This document shows positions 47,975 through 57,799 of a stretch of DNA of 64,000 nucleotides, piece after piece (within the stretch, counting starts at the first letter, position 1; each line of letters begins with the position of its first letter). The stretch covers positions 9,935,001-9,999,000 of the forward strand of contig OU015652.1 in assembly GCA_907165275.2 (NCBI GenBank), given 5' to 3'. Under the pieces are notes generated by a model. It was not told the origin of the DNA, searched no databases, and was given only the letters and a program-made list of their open reading frames with translations. The stretch comes from Zygaena filipendulae. Its lineage: Eukaryota > Arthropoda > Insecta > Lepidoptera > Zygaenidae. The position numbers and the translations under genes were made by a program.

Positions 47975-49300
47975 CCCTGATTGTCAGAGTTATCCATTCA
48001 TTATTTCGATAATGTTTTCAATAAAAAAAAAACCTATTGTAATTATTGACGAAATATTTTTTCAAGCCTTTTATAACACCCCACGTCCTCTCACACTACC
48101 ACTATTTACACTTTCTACAACGTGTTAACGAATTAAAAACCTGATACAACCCATTTAAAAAAATAAACAATAATGTGATTAAAATATATTTTATGTCGAA
48201 AAAATTTATACTTTAAAAGTTATTCAACATTAGTTTGGAGGTGACCTATCTACGAGATTCCAAGCGCTACGCCCGCGCCTACCGGTTCGATTTTTTTTGC
48301 TGCGGGCGGCGTATGCGCCAAATATTGTGTTATAAATAATTTAGACATGGGTTAGTAAAAATGAAAAATATAACCGATATTAAAACATAGTGCGATCGAT
48401 TCGCTGGTTGATTCTGAGCAAACTACTTTCTAGTTTTGAGTTAATTCATTAACACGTTGTACATACAAGGTTTGGGAGGATACTAGTATATACTGGAATA
48501 AAGACCGGGAATCCAATGCAACTATTACATACGTGTCAATCGGCGATGCTTACATCGTGTTCCTTTGTTAAGCATTTATTATAACTGAAGGTTCTTGGGA
48601 AATGGAGCTGTATGGTTCTTCAATAATGCCAGTATGTAGGTCATGTATAAAACGCTCGAATAATGTTTAGCTAAGCTCCCTACTGTTACGCTATTATTTA
48701 TGGCTACATTACGTTGCTTAGAACGAGGTCAACCATAATATAACTAAAGAGACAAGTGCTTTATTATGTATTATTGTGTTATTGTTAGTGTTTGGCAACC
48801 GACAAAAGTTACGGAAACACAAGAAAAACTATGACCGAAACTACAACATGTGGTTTTCTGTAAAAGTTTTTTCAGTAGTTAACACAATCAAATTCTTCGG
48901 TTTACAACTGTTTTGATTAAAATTTGTGCATATTACTATATTTTTTGTAGTAAATAATTTATTTTCAAGCTAGATATATAAAAGTAGGTATAATTTTATG
49001 TTTATTTGCATTGCAATAATGATGTTAAGCTTTACATTCTATTTTATCTAACATTACCTACATTCTATTTTTCTGAAACTGTTTGAAATTGTTTTCTAAC
49101 TTAGAACATCTTAGCCTTGCTTACGTCGTTGCTATGATCCTTTTAGCACAGTTCCTTCTACCTACGTCCACATTGATAATCCTTTACATTTATGCCTGCC
49201 GGTTCAGGATGCTTTTGATGTTTGCCTTAAACGCTTATTACACTTTACAATTTTTCAGACACCAATCTAGGAAATCGGAAGGGTAATCGAAGTTAGAACA
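47975..49300. other. EcR intron sequence downstream of the A exon
   Basis: Mostly AT-rich. A CpG-richer patch at 48240-48310 (AGCGCTACGCCCGCGCCTAC). The plus frame at 49083-49286 is not convincing. No EcR exon was recognised. Confidence 0.45.
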
Positions 49301-49308
49301 GTTGGTTC

Positions 49309-49447
49309 CAATTTAGGATCAGTGAGTGAGAGAGAGAGCGAGTGATCACACTACATTAAAATGTACCCTTGCGTAGTCGATTTAGGGTATAATTTAGTGT
49401 AGTGTGATCACTCGCTCTCTCTCTCTCTCACTCACTGATCCTAAATT
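49309..49447. repeat. Inverted repeat 82 bases downstream of the EcR-A donor
   Basis: The left arm (49309-49357) CAATTTAGGATCAGTGAGTG, then a GA run, then GCGAGTGATCACACTACATT. The right arm (49395-49447) is its reverse complement, differing by one GA unit and a few bases near the loop. The loop is about 40 bases. On the EcR strand it would be transcribed just after the A-exon donor, and an RNA hairpin of about 45 bp could form. The clean ends suggest a MITE-type insertion; the GA/TC arms could also bind GAGA factor. Confidence 0.85.
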
Positions 49448-49534
49448 GTATCCGATTTAGATCCCTTAAATTGGAAGTAGTGTAATGAGCCCATTAATGT
49501 GACAGAAACAATTATTTAGCGAAATGTAACTCAC

Positions 49535-49831
49535 CCATTTTTCCATTGGGACTGTAGGGGCCGTAACTGCTGGACGACAGTGGTGACGAGTAGCCGTTGT
49601 TGGGTTGCGGCAGGGCGGCCGCCCCGGGGGGAGGCGAGCCTCCGCCCGGGGCGCCACCTGCCATCCAGTCGCGCACCGAGCCGTTGACCGGGTGGCCGTT
49701 GTGGCTCACGCCTGGCTCGGCTTTGACCTGGCTCGGCAGGCCGCGGTATGCAACCTCGTGTTTAAGGTCCATGCCGCTGCTACCGCATGCTGCTGCAGCG
49801 CCGCCGGCCCCGCCGCCCGCACTCCACACTT
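49535..49831 (-). CDS. EcR: Ecdysone receptor, isoform A-specific exon (start codon at 49772)
   Basis: EcR is the nuclear receptor that, paired with Ultraspiracle, binds 20-hydroxyecdysone and switches on moulting and metamorphosis genes. This exon encodes the A-isoform N-terminal (A/B) activation region. From the ATG at 49772-49770 it reads MDLKHEVAYRGLPSQVKAEP, a Gly/Pro/Ala-rich middle, and YSSPLSSSSYGPYSPNGKMG, both characteristic of insect EcR-A. VKAEP resembles a sumoylation site. The donor is ATGG|GTGAGT (phase 1), so the next exon supplies the rest of a Gly codon, as expected before the shared REDLSP-type segment. The acceptor CTTTTTTCTTTGACCCAG ends at 49832, so a 59-base leader precedes the ATG, which has a good start context (GGCATGG). 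The frame stays open upstream, so an earlier in-frame start from a 5' exon is possible. Zinc-finger and hormone-binding exons are not in the window. Confidence 0.88.
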
Positions 49832-51185
49832 CTGGGTCAAAGAAAAAAGAGGAGTTATATTTCTTTCGGCGCGTTTCGGGCAAAATTTCAGCAGGGCCGG
49901 AAAGTAATGCGAATGATTGCGTACCTGTATTTAAGTAATTTTTTAAATAGTTTTTGTGAAGATTGTAAAATATACACAAATTTTCGTCTTTAATATTTTG
50001 ATGGCACAAATCAGAGTGTATTAATGTACTCGGTATTAATCGGGCTTATATAGTTCAAGTTGACAAAACCGAAATGAGGATTTCATGAACAGCAGATACA
50101 TATATACATCAACCTATAATTCATCAAACGTACATTGCTTACAAACGCAGCACAAGTGGTAATTCAAAAACGGCAAGTTTAAATCTAGTTGCAAGTTCTA
50201 AGACGATAGTCGTCGTAAACCGCAGTCTTCGGGGATTAGACGGAGTGTAATCTGAGGATGTCGTAGATCCTGAGACGTTAGCAATTGGCTCTGCATTGTT
50301 TGTATCTCGTAAAACTGGATGTCGTGTATTTCCACTATACAAGTAGGTACACTACACATACCTACACCACTACACTAGAATTTATTTGTCACATTGAAAA
50401 TTACTGGCGAAGTGAGACTGTTACATTTTGTTGTACCTACTGTTACAGTTGGGACTATTTTATGCTAGCATTTTTATCAAATATAAAATAAACGGGTGTT
50501 TGTTTATCGGTTTCTGAAACACATTGGATGGGCGGGACGGATCTTGGATATAACCTTTGATCTATCCGATGGATATCGTACACGTCACGCCAAAAACATC
50601 GTGCTCATGTAGCGTCAAGCACTACTGTCTAGCATAGTCACTCCGAAAATAGACCTTCGGTCTTTGCGACAGGGTATATTGTCCAATGAGCAGTTTATCA
50701 AAGGATACAACTCAAGCGAATGAAAAGAACTCTTCCCATGAGTGGTGAAGTTTTAGTGAGACTTTGATAAATTTTAATTTTAATTTAATCAAATCATCAT
50801 AACTTTAATATAATTTAACATTAGTTAAGTGGTAGTCTAAACAGAATATCGAGGCTCCATCACTAGTCACTGAGTTCGTTAGCTAAAAAAATCGCATTTG
50901 CAAATGGTAGAAAAAAAATATCACTTTACATGTGGTGACATCTACTGTCACTTTTAAAAAAACATAGGTAGGTACCTAAATACAAGCAAATCTACAAAAT
51001 GTTTGAAATAGAGTAATAGTATTCTAAAAATCTACAATAAATCCTACATTTTTACTAGAAAAGATGCTTAAAGAGTTTCTACAGAAATCTTGAAATACAA
51101 ATCCAAAAGAACTAGCGTAACTATTTAATTTAGAAAGAGTTTTAACCAGGTGAAAAAGGATGAAATTTACATCACTTGTCAATAT
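49832..51185. other. 5' intron or leader region of EcR-A
   Basis: The open frame of the A exon runs unspliced to 50009, but base composition falls to AT-rich directly beyond the acceptor, so I read this part as intron. No other coding signal. Confidence 0.5.
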
Positions 51186-51189
51186 ATTG

Positions 51190-51355
51190 CTGACAAAAAT
51201 TGTACACCGATTAAATAAAACAACAGTCACAATATTTAATTTATAATTCATAATATTCTCAGTCGCTCAAAGATCCAATCCTTATTTCAGATTATCCTTA
51301 TATTATGCTAATTGTATTACAGACTCAAAGCTCTATGTAGAGTTTTATTAGTAAG
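51190..51355. repeat. Diverged direct duplication, unit 1
   Basis: ACAAAAATTGTACACCGATT, AGTCACAATATTTAAT, CTCAGTCGC and AAAGCTCTATGTAGAGTTTT reappear in the same order at 51910-52118. The second unit carries an insertion of about 40 bases. Together they flank the repeat at 51366-51780. Confidence 0.65.
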
Positions 51356-51365
51356 TTACTTTAGA

Positions 51366-51780
51366 GGTTTTTTTTTTTTGGTGAAGTTTACCCCTTTCGG
51401 GGAAGGCAGAAGGAAACTTAGTCCATATAGCCAATTCAGTGGTATATTTCTTCTTCTGAATACATAGAAATGCATTGGTGAGATGCATTTCGATGCTTTA
51501 CCGGAATTTTTGGCAGCAAATCTTCACAGTTGAACTAATAAGACGCTCTGTGGGAAGTTGTATAGTATAACGAAAACCTCCCAATGAACGCCCTATTTCA
51601 TCTTATTTCACTATTTCCGCACACTGTTCATCACTATTGGATCACTATTATGCATAATCCACCATATTCACACAATATTAATCACGATAAACTAATTTGC
51701 AAAACAAAGATATAAAACTGACGTCCACTCTTCAAAAATCCCGACAAAAGTCCCTACTTTATAGGTAGTTTACATTTTTT
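51366..51780. repeat. Anonymous dispersed repeat
   Basis: Begins after a T run with GGTGAAGTTTACCCCTTTCG, then GGGAAGGCAGAAGGAAAC, and ends CCCGACAAAAGTCCCTAC. Similar sequence is common in lepidopteran genomes. No frame. Confidence 0.5.
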
Positions 51781-51909
51781 ATTTTTTTTGAATTTATTTA
51801 TTTATTTACTAATTTACAAACATTGTAACAACTTGACAGTGCTACATAAATCTTTTTAGGTTTTTCCGTGCACCGACTCGCGTGGTTTCGTTGCGCGTGA
51901 GTTGCCATA

Positions 51910-52118
51910 TTGGTGAAAAAAGTCTGTACCGATGTAATAAAAAAGTAGTCACAATTTTTAATTTTGTAGATTAGTAGTACCTACTTCTCAGTCGCAACCT
52001 TCAATCGTATAGGTATATACGAGTATAGTCGAAGCGCTCATCGATCGGTCCTTATAGATCTTTATATTATGCTCGTCCGTTCAGTCGACCGAAAGCTCTA
52101 TGTAGAGTTTTATTGAAT
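51910..52118. repeat. Diverged direct duplication, unit 2
   Basis: Counterpart of 51190-51355: AAAAGTCTGTACCGATGTAA, AGTCACAATTTTTAAT, CTCAGTCGC and AAAGCTCTATGTAGAGTTTT. The offset between units is about 735-760 bases. Confidence 0.65.
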
Positions 52119-52565
52119 GCTTACTCATACCTGACTGTGGACTGACATTGCACACAATAAACATAAGTTTGTTTCAAAGATTTTACGACAGCCCAATACA
52201 GCGCATACATGATACAAGTGAGTAATCATGGAGAGTTTTTTGGCGGGCTTCAAAGATGGCGGTCCGGTTATTTATTTTCATGTCAATAAAAAATTGTTAA
52301 AAATGGATTTTTTTGTGTTATAAGGTGCTGTATTGGACAATAATTTCCACAGCGACGGTTTTTTATGTGCTCAAGAAGATATATTATGAAATTTCGAGCT
52401 GATTTCTTCGGTTTCCTCCAAGAGCTCCGAGAAAGTTCTTGCAAGCTAGTAATTTCAAACAGTACAACGACGGATTTTGATAGAAAATACATTTATCTAA
52501 TTAATTTTACCTGATAATGGCTAAATGCATAATATGCGAAAGTCCATAAAAAAGAAGAAAGAAAA

Positions 52566-52661
52566 AGTAACCATGGTAACTATCTTTTATTATCTAAATA
52601 ATTCAAAGACATAAGAAAGAGTAACCATGAGTAACCATGGTAACTATCTTTTATTATCTAA
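52566..52661. repeat. Direct repeat around GTAACCATGGTAAC
   Basis: AGTAACCATGGTAACTATCT and TTTATTATCTAA occur at 52566-52597 and identically at 52630-52661, a 64-base offset. A third partial GTAACCATGA precedes the second copy. A recent tandem duplication. Confidence 0.85.
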
Positions 52662-52729
52662 TAAATCTATTCTATGTAAAAACATCATTGTAATAAATTA
52701 TAATATTTACAGAAGCTGCCCGACTGACT

Positions 52730-52935
52730 CATCAATGCACAGTCGTAACGACTAGAGTTGAAAACATGAACTTTTGCAACTATAGGAGTGAAAAGAGGCA
52801 TGAAATTTTGCCTGGAAGAAGGTACCGTTTTGAAGTAAGAGTTATAGAAATCGAAGAAGAGTTATAGTATTTCAAGATTTTTGGTAATTTAAAATAAAAT
52901 TATTGTGACACGCGCAATGAAACCACGCGAGTCAT
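52730..52935. repeat. Dispersed repeat fragment
   Basis: GCCCGACTGACTCATCAATG, AACTATAGGAGTGAAAAGAG, GTTTTGAAGTAAGAGTTATA and ATGAAACCACGCGAGTCA. Related to the copies at 34960 and 14398. Confidence 0.55.
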
Positions 52936-53209
52936 GTAGTCTGTGACTTGTTTTGTAAAATATATAGTCCCTAGATAACTTGATAAAGATAACTTGAGTT
53001 TAACTTCTCATACCGTTGCGGAAATACTCATGAAACATCATCGTTAACACTTAGCCTCCTTTGCAAAATTGCTAACTTATTATTATCATATCTCGTGGTG
53101 ACGAAAAAGTGGCAACCATTTTACGAGACGAAGTGATGAAAATTTCCTTGGTTTTCTATGGCAATAAAGATTATAGATCGTCAACTTGGCTATGGGGAGA
53201 TCAGAATGC

Positions 53210-53372
53210 ATGCAGTGCAAGTGACGGCGGCGGCGCGGCGCGGGCGCGGTTGCACAATGCGCGCTCGCAGAGAAAGCGCGTGACGTCACGACCTCGACAC
53301 GCTTACCTACTTGCGTCTACGCGTGCAGTCGCGTCGGCGCGGCGTCGCAGGCGCTGCCCCCCCCCCCCCCCC
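53210..53372 (-). promoter_or_regulatory. CpG-rich block: candidate EcR-A first exon or promoter
   Basis: GACGGCGGCGGCGCGGCGCG, AATGCGCGCTCGCAG and a 16-base C run (53357-53372) make this the most GC-rich interval of the 5' side. On the minus strand a strong donor GTAG|GTAAGC occurs at 53307/53306, so bases from 53307 upward could be a leader exon spliced to 49831. In that join the frame of the A exon meets a TAG four codons before the junction, which would fix the EcR-A start at 49772. A full TGACGTCA (CRE/AP-1-like) lies at 53281-53288. No TATA box is obvious. Inference only; plus-strand use is also possible (121-codon frame 53109-53474). Confidence 0.35.
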
Positions 53373-53759
53373 AAATTTCAGCCTGCGCCTGGCAGTACCT
53401 ACCTAATTTTTTTTTATATTGTGTGCCAGGAAATTTTCTTTCTCAGGAAGATTCCTTTGAAATGGGGGTTTTAATTTGTGATAATATCTGAAACAAGAAT
53501 CTCGAATAGAACACTATTTTACTTCGTTTAATTTTCGTCTCTACACATTTTCTCTCAACATTTCGTCTTAGCAGTCTTAGCACACACATCCTTCGTGCTC
53601 GCACGCGTCTCGTGGTCCACCCATTTCTTTCGCCACTTTCTCGAACATACTTACATTACTTACTCTCCTTCAACCAATCAATCATTCATTACATCACATT
53701 CGTTTCAAAATTATTTATCAATCCCACAGCTATATAATAGATTTATTATCTATATTAAT

Positions 53760-54360
53760 ATTATAAAGAGCAAAAGTTTGTGAGTTTGTGACATTGTAAG
53801 GGGTAATTTCAGGATCTACTGAACTGATTTTGAAAATTCTTTCACTTATAGGAAGCTATAGTGATCCTGAGTGTCATAGGGTACTTTTTATTCCGGAATT
53901 CGGGAAGTTCGGAGTTCCCGCGGGTAAAACCCCGAGGGACTCCTATCTCTGGATCTACTGAATAAATTTTGAAAATTATTTCAATTATAGGAAGCTACCG
54001 TGTTCTTGAGTGACATAGGGTACTTTTTTATCCGAAATTCCCGCGGGAACTCTGGAGTTGGTGGGATCGCGTGTTTGTGAGATTGTAGGGGGTGGGTTAT
54101 ATCTGGATCTACTAAACCTATTTTAAAATTCTTTCATTTATAAGAAGCTACAATGATCCTAAATGACTGATGGTACTTTTTATCCCGGAATCCCCGCGGA
54201 AACTCCGGAGTTTGTGAGGTTGTAATTTATGGATCTAATGAACCCATTTTCAAAATTCTTTTAATTATAGATAGGAAGCTAAAATGATCCTGAGTGATAT
54301 AGGGTACTTTTTATCTCGGGATTCCCGCGGGAACTCCGAAATAACCGCGGTTGAAACTAT
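53760..54360 (+). repeat. Tandem array of about four diverged GGATCTACTGAA units
   Basis: GGATCTACT or GGATCTAATG recurs at 53812, 53951, 54105 and 54231. Each is followed by GAAAATTCTTTCA-like sequence, GAAGCTA, a GATCCTGAGTG variant, GGGTACTTTTTAT and TTCCCGCGGGAACTC. Unit spacing is roughly 139, 154 and 126 bases. The units belong to the dispersed AGCTAG-family repeat, here amplified in tandem. Confidence 0.8.
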
Positions 54361-54600
54361 TTATATTATCTGTTCTGCGTGGTTTTACTCTCGTTAATTA
54401 TGAAGTCCCCGCGGAAGTTCCGAAATAAAAAGTACCATATACCCTATGTCCTACCTTTTTCTGTACCCCTGATAACGTGTAGGTATGCAAAATTTCATGA
54501 TGATCGGTTGAGCCGTTAAGGCGTGAAAGCGTAATAAATAAACAAATATTTAACTCACATAGGGATTACAAAGGATATACACAAAAAAAAAAAAACTTTA
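54360..54600 (+). repeat. Dispersed repeat continuing the tandem array
   Basis: GCGTGGTTTTACTCTCGTTA, CCCGCGGAAGTTCCGAAATA, CTGTACCCCTGATAACGTG, GATCGGTTGAGCCGTTAAGG and an A run at 54582-54595 as tail. Compared with 42588-42785 it is a nearly full copy. Confidence 0.7.
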
Positions 54601-55435
54601 TTTAAAAAATTCTGAACGTTTTAATTTTTCTTTGTTTCCCTGTCAGAGGGTCAGGAAAATTTTCTGGAGTCTGGTATGGTACAATACTCACAATACGGAT
54701 AGGTATATCTATCGATATGTCGCATAATCGCATTCTATCGGACATGCTTTCTATTCTCATTACTATCGACACATGGTTCAATTGTGATAACAGTTTATAT
54801 TTATCACAATAGCACTGTTCGGACTTAATACTTAGTCGCTTTCACTTATTGATTGTTTGTTGAAAGTATGAGACAGTGATGTCTACGAAATATGCTGCGC
54901 AAAGTGATTGAAAAATATTTAAAAAATTAAAAATATTACAAAAAAACTGTAAACTGTTCCTAACTAATAAAAATTAATTGAGTAGCAACAGACGCCCAAC
55001 ACGCTAGCAAATTATTAATTTTTATAGAAATTGATTAAAAAGTTGTCCACGAGAAATATGAGAAAGGCTCCGTACCTACTCAGCTATCCATATCTACTGA
55101 TATTGTTATCAGCAGTGATATATGAAGCCAAAAGATTCGAATGGTGTTGACAAAACTTCAAGCATTTGGAGTCAGTCTTGCAATTCTTATGTCTATCTAA
55201 CAATGATACCGAAAAACCTTTCTTGGGGCACTCGCACATTTTTCCAACATTTCCCTCGTCCGATCGCATCCTTATTATACCTCCGTAAGACCAAAACGAA
55301 AGATTTGGTTTTACGACGCGCGTAATAAACTTTTATTACTCATTACGATAACGTTAGAATAAAATACGGAGAGAGCAATCTAGACAGCGCAGGTACATCG
55401 TCCCAGCTCGTTTCTTATAGTGTTTTCTTTACGGA
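54600..55435. other. Non-coding DNA, nothing recognised
   Basis: Two short overlapping frames at 55084-55325 lack domains. No repeat ends recognised. Confidence 0.4.
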
Positions 55436-55440
55436 AATAT

Positions 55441-55959
55441 TCATTCGAGCTGTATGTATGGCATGAGATTGCAATCGCTTGATTTATGCACGATTTTATG
55501 CGGTGCTCCAGCTCTGAAACATTCACATGTTGAAATAAATCCAATGCGATTCGGTGTTTCGTGCACAGAATGCGCGTATAAAGTATCCCTGCGTCGGACG
55601 GCGGATATTCGCCCCGTTCGCATGAGGAGCGCGAGTGTTATCGAAAAGGAATGACTACGTGCCAGTGTCCTGAGAATGTTCGGGATCGCCTGCAGCGCTG
55701 TCGACGTGCTGTCTGGTAATGTAGTGATGCAGTCCGCTTGGCGCGCCATAAGTATCTCACCGTTGTAGATTCGGCTGTCGCAATCTAAATGCAAAACAAA
55801 CTCTATGGTCTTTGTGCTCCTCTCCAAGGAGTCTGTAATATTCGAATTGTCGATGAGGTGGAAACAAAATTTACTGTTGGCGCGACCCCGCGTATTGTAT
55901 ACCGTGATATATTCAACGAGGTCACCGCCACCACACTGTTTTTCGCCAGTGCCGTAATG
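55441..55959 (-). CDS. Candidate coding exon(s), possible CUB-like segment, gene unknown
   Basis: A 172-codon open frame between stops on the minus strand, with no ATG in its first third, in a GC-richer island. The early part reads CGGGDLVEYITVYNTRGR, then NSKFCFHLIDNSNIT, then KTIEFVLHLDCDSRIYNG. Spaced cysteines and the D.VEYITVYN / IEFVLHLD pattern faintly recall the second half of a CUB domain. A donor ACG|GTGAGA falls right after RIYN (exon end 55761), and a CAG precedes the CGGG codons (exon start 55935, 175 bases), though its pyrimidine tract is poor. If spliced there, the remaining frame (from ILMARQADC on) is intron. It could also be a decayed retrocopy or a relic of a viral or transposon gene; I cannot identify it. 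Confidence 0.35.
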   Translation of the reverse strand, partial: HYGTGEKQCGGGDLVEYITVYNTRGRANSKFCFHLIDNSNITDSLERSTKTIEFVLHLDCDSRIYNGEILMARQADCITTLPDSTSTALQAIPNILRTLARSHSFSITLALLMRTGRISAVRRRDTLYAHSVHETPNRIGFISTCECFRAGAPHKIVHKSSDCNLMPYIQLE

Positions 55960-56184
55960 TTACGTCAGTAGAGACTAGCGACCTTGTTTTTTAATAGACA
56001 CAAGTTGTAGTTCTCTAGGAGTTGAGTTCGATAACCGAGCGGGTATAGGCTAGTAAGGTAGGAATGAATAAGCGATTCGTGTCAGGCCTTGTTTGAGGTC
56101 GGTTGGATATCACTTTAAAATAGGTAGTAAATATAGACGGAGAGAAATAATAAACCCTTACATAATATAAAACGACGTTCTCCG

Positions 56185-56375
56185 CTGCATCTCTGTGTCT
56201 ACTTGTCTGTCTGTTCGCCATAAACTCAAAAGCTACTGAACGGATTTTCATGCGGTTTTCACCAATAGATAGAGTGATTTAACGGAAAGGTTTATGCCTA
56301 GCTTTTATCCTGGATTTTTCCTGGAAACTCCGAATTTGCCGCGGGTGAAACCGCCAGAGACAGCTAGTAACATTA
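56185..56375 (-). repeat. Dispersed GCGGTTTCACC-type repeat, reverse orientation
   Basis: CTACTTGTCTGTCTGTTCGC, CTACTGAACGGATTTTCATG, GGAAACTCCGAATTTGCCGC, GGGTGAAACCGCCAGAGACA and AGCTAGTA. Resembles the copy at 4835-5026. Confidence 0.75.
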
Positions 56376-56548
56376 TAAGTACCTACATTCCAGGAATTAT
56401 AAGAACATTGTGATTCGAATAAAGTTTTATGAAATTAGATAAACGTATACCGTATACCTACTAAACTTTTATTAAAATAACTCTATAAAAGATATCTTAT
56501 ATTTTTTGTGAAGGCTACTTAAACTATATTAATAAAGAAAAGTGTGCT

Positions 56549-56929
56549 ATGGAAAATTACAACAATAGATACCATATGCAAGTACTAAACAACTATTCAA
56601 AAATGGTAAATCAGATTATCAATATCAATGAAAACTTAAATGAAATATATTATTCCGCAGGAAACGTTTCAGCCAACGAAACAGCGACGATATCCACAAG
56701 GGGGTGCTTCGATAATGCGATTTCTATACTCGTTTCAAATACGAAATCCTTGGATTTTCCAACAGATGACAGTCCGCGTGTGTTTACTGCGTCTTTCGTT
56801 GAAGCACGAGAAGAGCGCAGGGGGAGGAGAGAAACAAAAAGATCGGAGAAATCCGTGCTGGGATATCACGTAGTTATTTTATCGTCGCATCGCAGCATCT
56901 TATGGTCGCTTGCTCAAAGGAAATTTTAA
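56549..56929 (+). CDS. Open frame of 126 codons, doubtful gene
   Basis: Starts at an ATG (MENYNNRYHMQVLNNYSK) and runs to GYHVVILSSHRSILWSLAQR. Asn-rich first third, then a charged EAREERRGRRETKR segment. No domain, signal peptide or membrane span. Bases 56660-56900 are GC-richer than the flanks, and a possible acceptor (GTTTCAG) lies at about 56674, so only the second half might be exonic. It may equally be chance. Confidence 0.2.
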   Translation: MENYNNRYHMQVLNNYSKMVNQIININENLNEIYYSAGNVSANETATISTRGCFDNAISILVSNTKSLDFPTDDSPRVFTASFVEAREERRGRRETKRSEKSVLGYHVVILSSHRSILWSLAQRKF

Positions 56930-56934
56930 AAAGC

Positions 56935-57585
56935 TTAGACACAAAATGCTTGAAGCTCTTACAGAGGTCAAACAGGCGCCTGAGATATTTAATTTAAAAA
57001 GAAGTCGATACAAGATTTTAAAATCAAAACCGCTACATTTGGCCGTTTCTGAAGCTTTTCATACCAAAATATAGTAGGTATTTACTCTATCTTACGATGT
57101 TTTATCTTTTTCTTTTTAAATTAAATATTTTATGTTAGAATCTACGATATTTTTGTGTGGTGTGGTGGGTCTAGTTTGACTCCTATAAAGCCTTTAGTTT
57201 TATTAAGTCACCAAGCTTAAAATAAAGGTTATATTATATTGTATTATACAATATTTTCTATTTAATTGACATCCGGCCCACCCACTAAAGCATCAACTTT
57301 AAAGCGGATTAAAACATAAAATCCATAGGTAGGTTGGGTTGCATGGTTTCACCATAATATGAATTGCTCAATACCGTCGTAGGTACACTGGTACAATCGA
57401 CGCTCACGATTCTTTTATATAAAAATAAAAGCATGCACACAAATATGGGCACGATCAATAACTCGAAGGGACTGGTTCGAATTTCGATTGTGTTCAACGA
57501 AGTTCCATTTAATGTTGCGAAAGTTGTCATTAACCGTTCTATCTTTGTCACAAAGAGCGATAAAATAAGTTGTTTGTAGAAAAAT
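56935..57585. other. Non-coding AT-rich DNA
   Basis: Overlapping frames at 57309-57683 (minus) and 57364-57579 (plus) have no domain. The minus one includes translated microsatellite (His-Pro-Ser repeats), so it is not a gene. Confidence 0.45.
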
Positions 57586-57589
57586 TTAA

Positions 57590-57790
57590 ATCCTACTAAT
57601 ATTATAAATGCGAAAGCTTGTAAGTGGAATGGATGGATGGATGGATGGATGGATGGATGGATGTTTGTTACTCTTTCATACAAAAACTAATGAATGGATT
57701 TAAATGAAACTTTACAATAATATAGCTTATACATCAGATTAACACATAGGGTACTTTTTATCCCGGTACCGTGGGGCACTAGTTGCGGTA
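57590..57790 (-). repeat. Dispersed repeat with (GGAT)n tract
   Basis: CTACTAATATTATAAATGCG precedes (GGAT)n at 57628-57663. Then come CATACAAAAACTAATGAATG, CATAGGGTACTTTTTATCCC and GTGGGGCACTAGTTG. A reverse copy of the AGCTAG family whose tail microsatellite has expanded. Confidence 0.75.
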
Positions 57791-57799
57791 GGGGCGCTA

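Noticed and set aside
49597..49938. Plus-strand open frames of 100 and 113 codons over the EcR-A exon
   Set aside because: They are antisense shadows of the GC-rich EcR coding sequence, rich in Pro/Ala/Gly from complementary codons.
49512..50009. A single 165-codon unspliced EcR-A frame starting at 50009
   Set aside because: The first part is AT-rich and lacks EcR similarity, and a strong acceptor (pyrimidine tract plus CCCAG) ends at 49832, where base composition changes sharply. The last six codons also read past a clear GTGAGT donor.
57309..57683. 124-codon minus-strand frame
   Set aside because: It includes translated (GGAT)n microsatellite (His-Pro-Ser-Ile repeats) and no domain.
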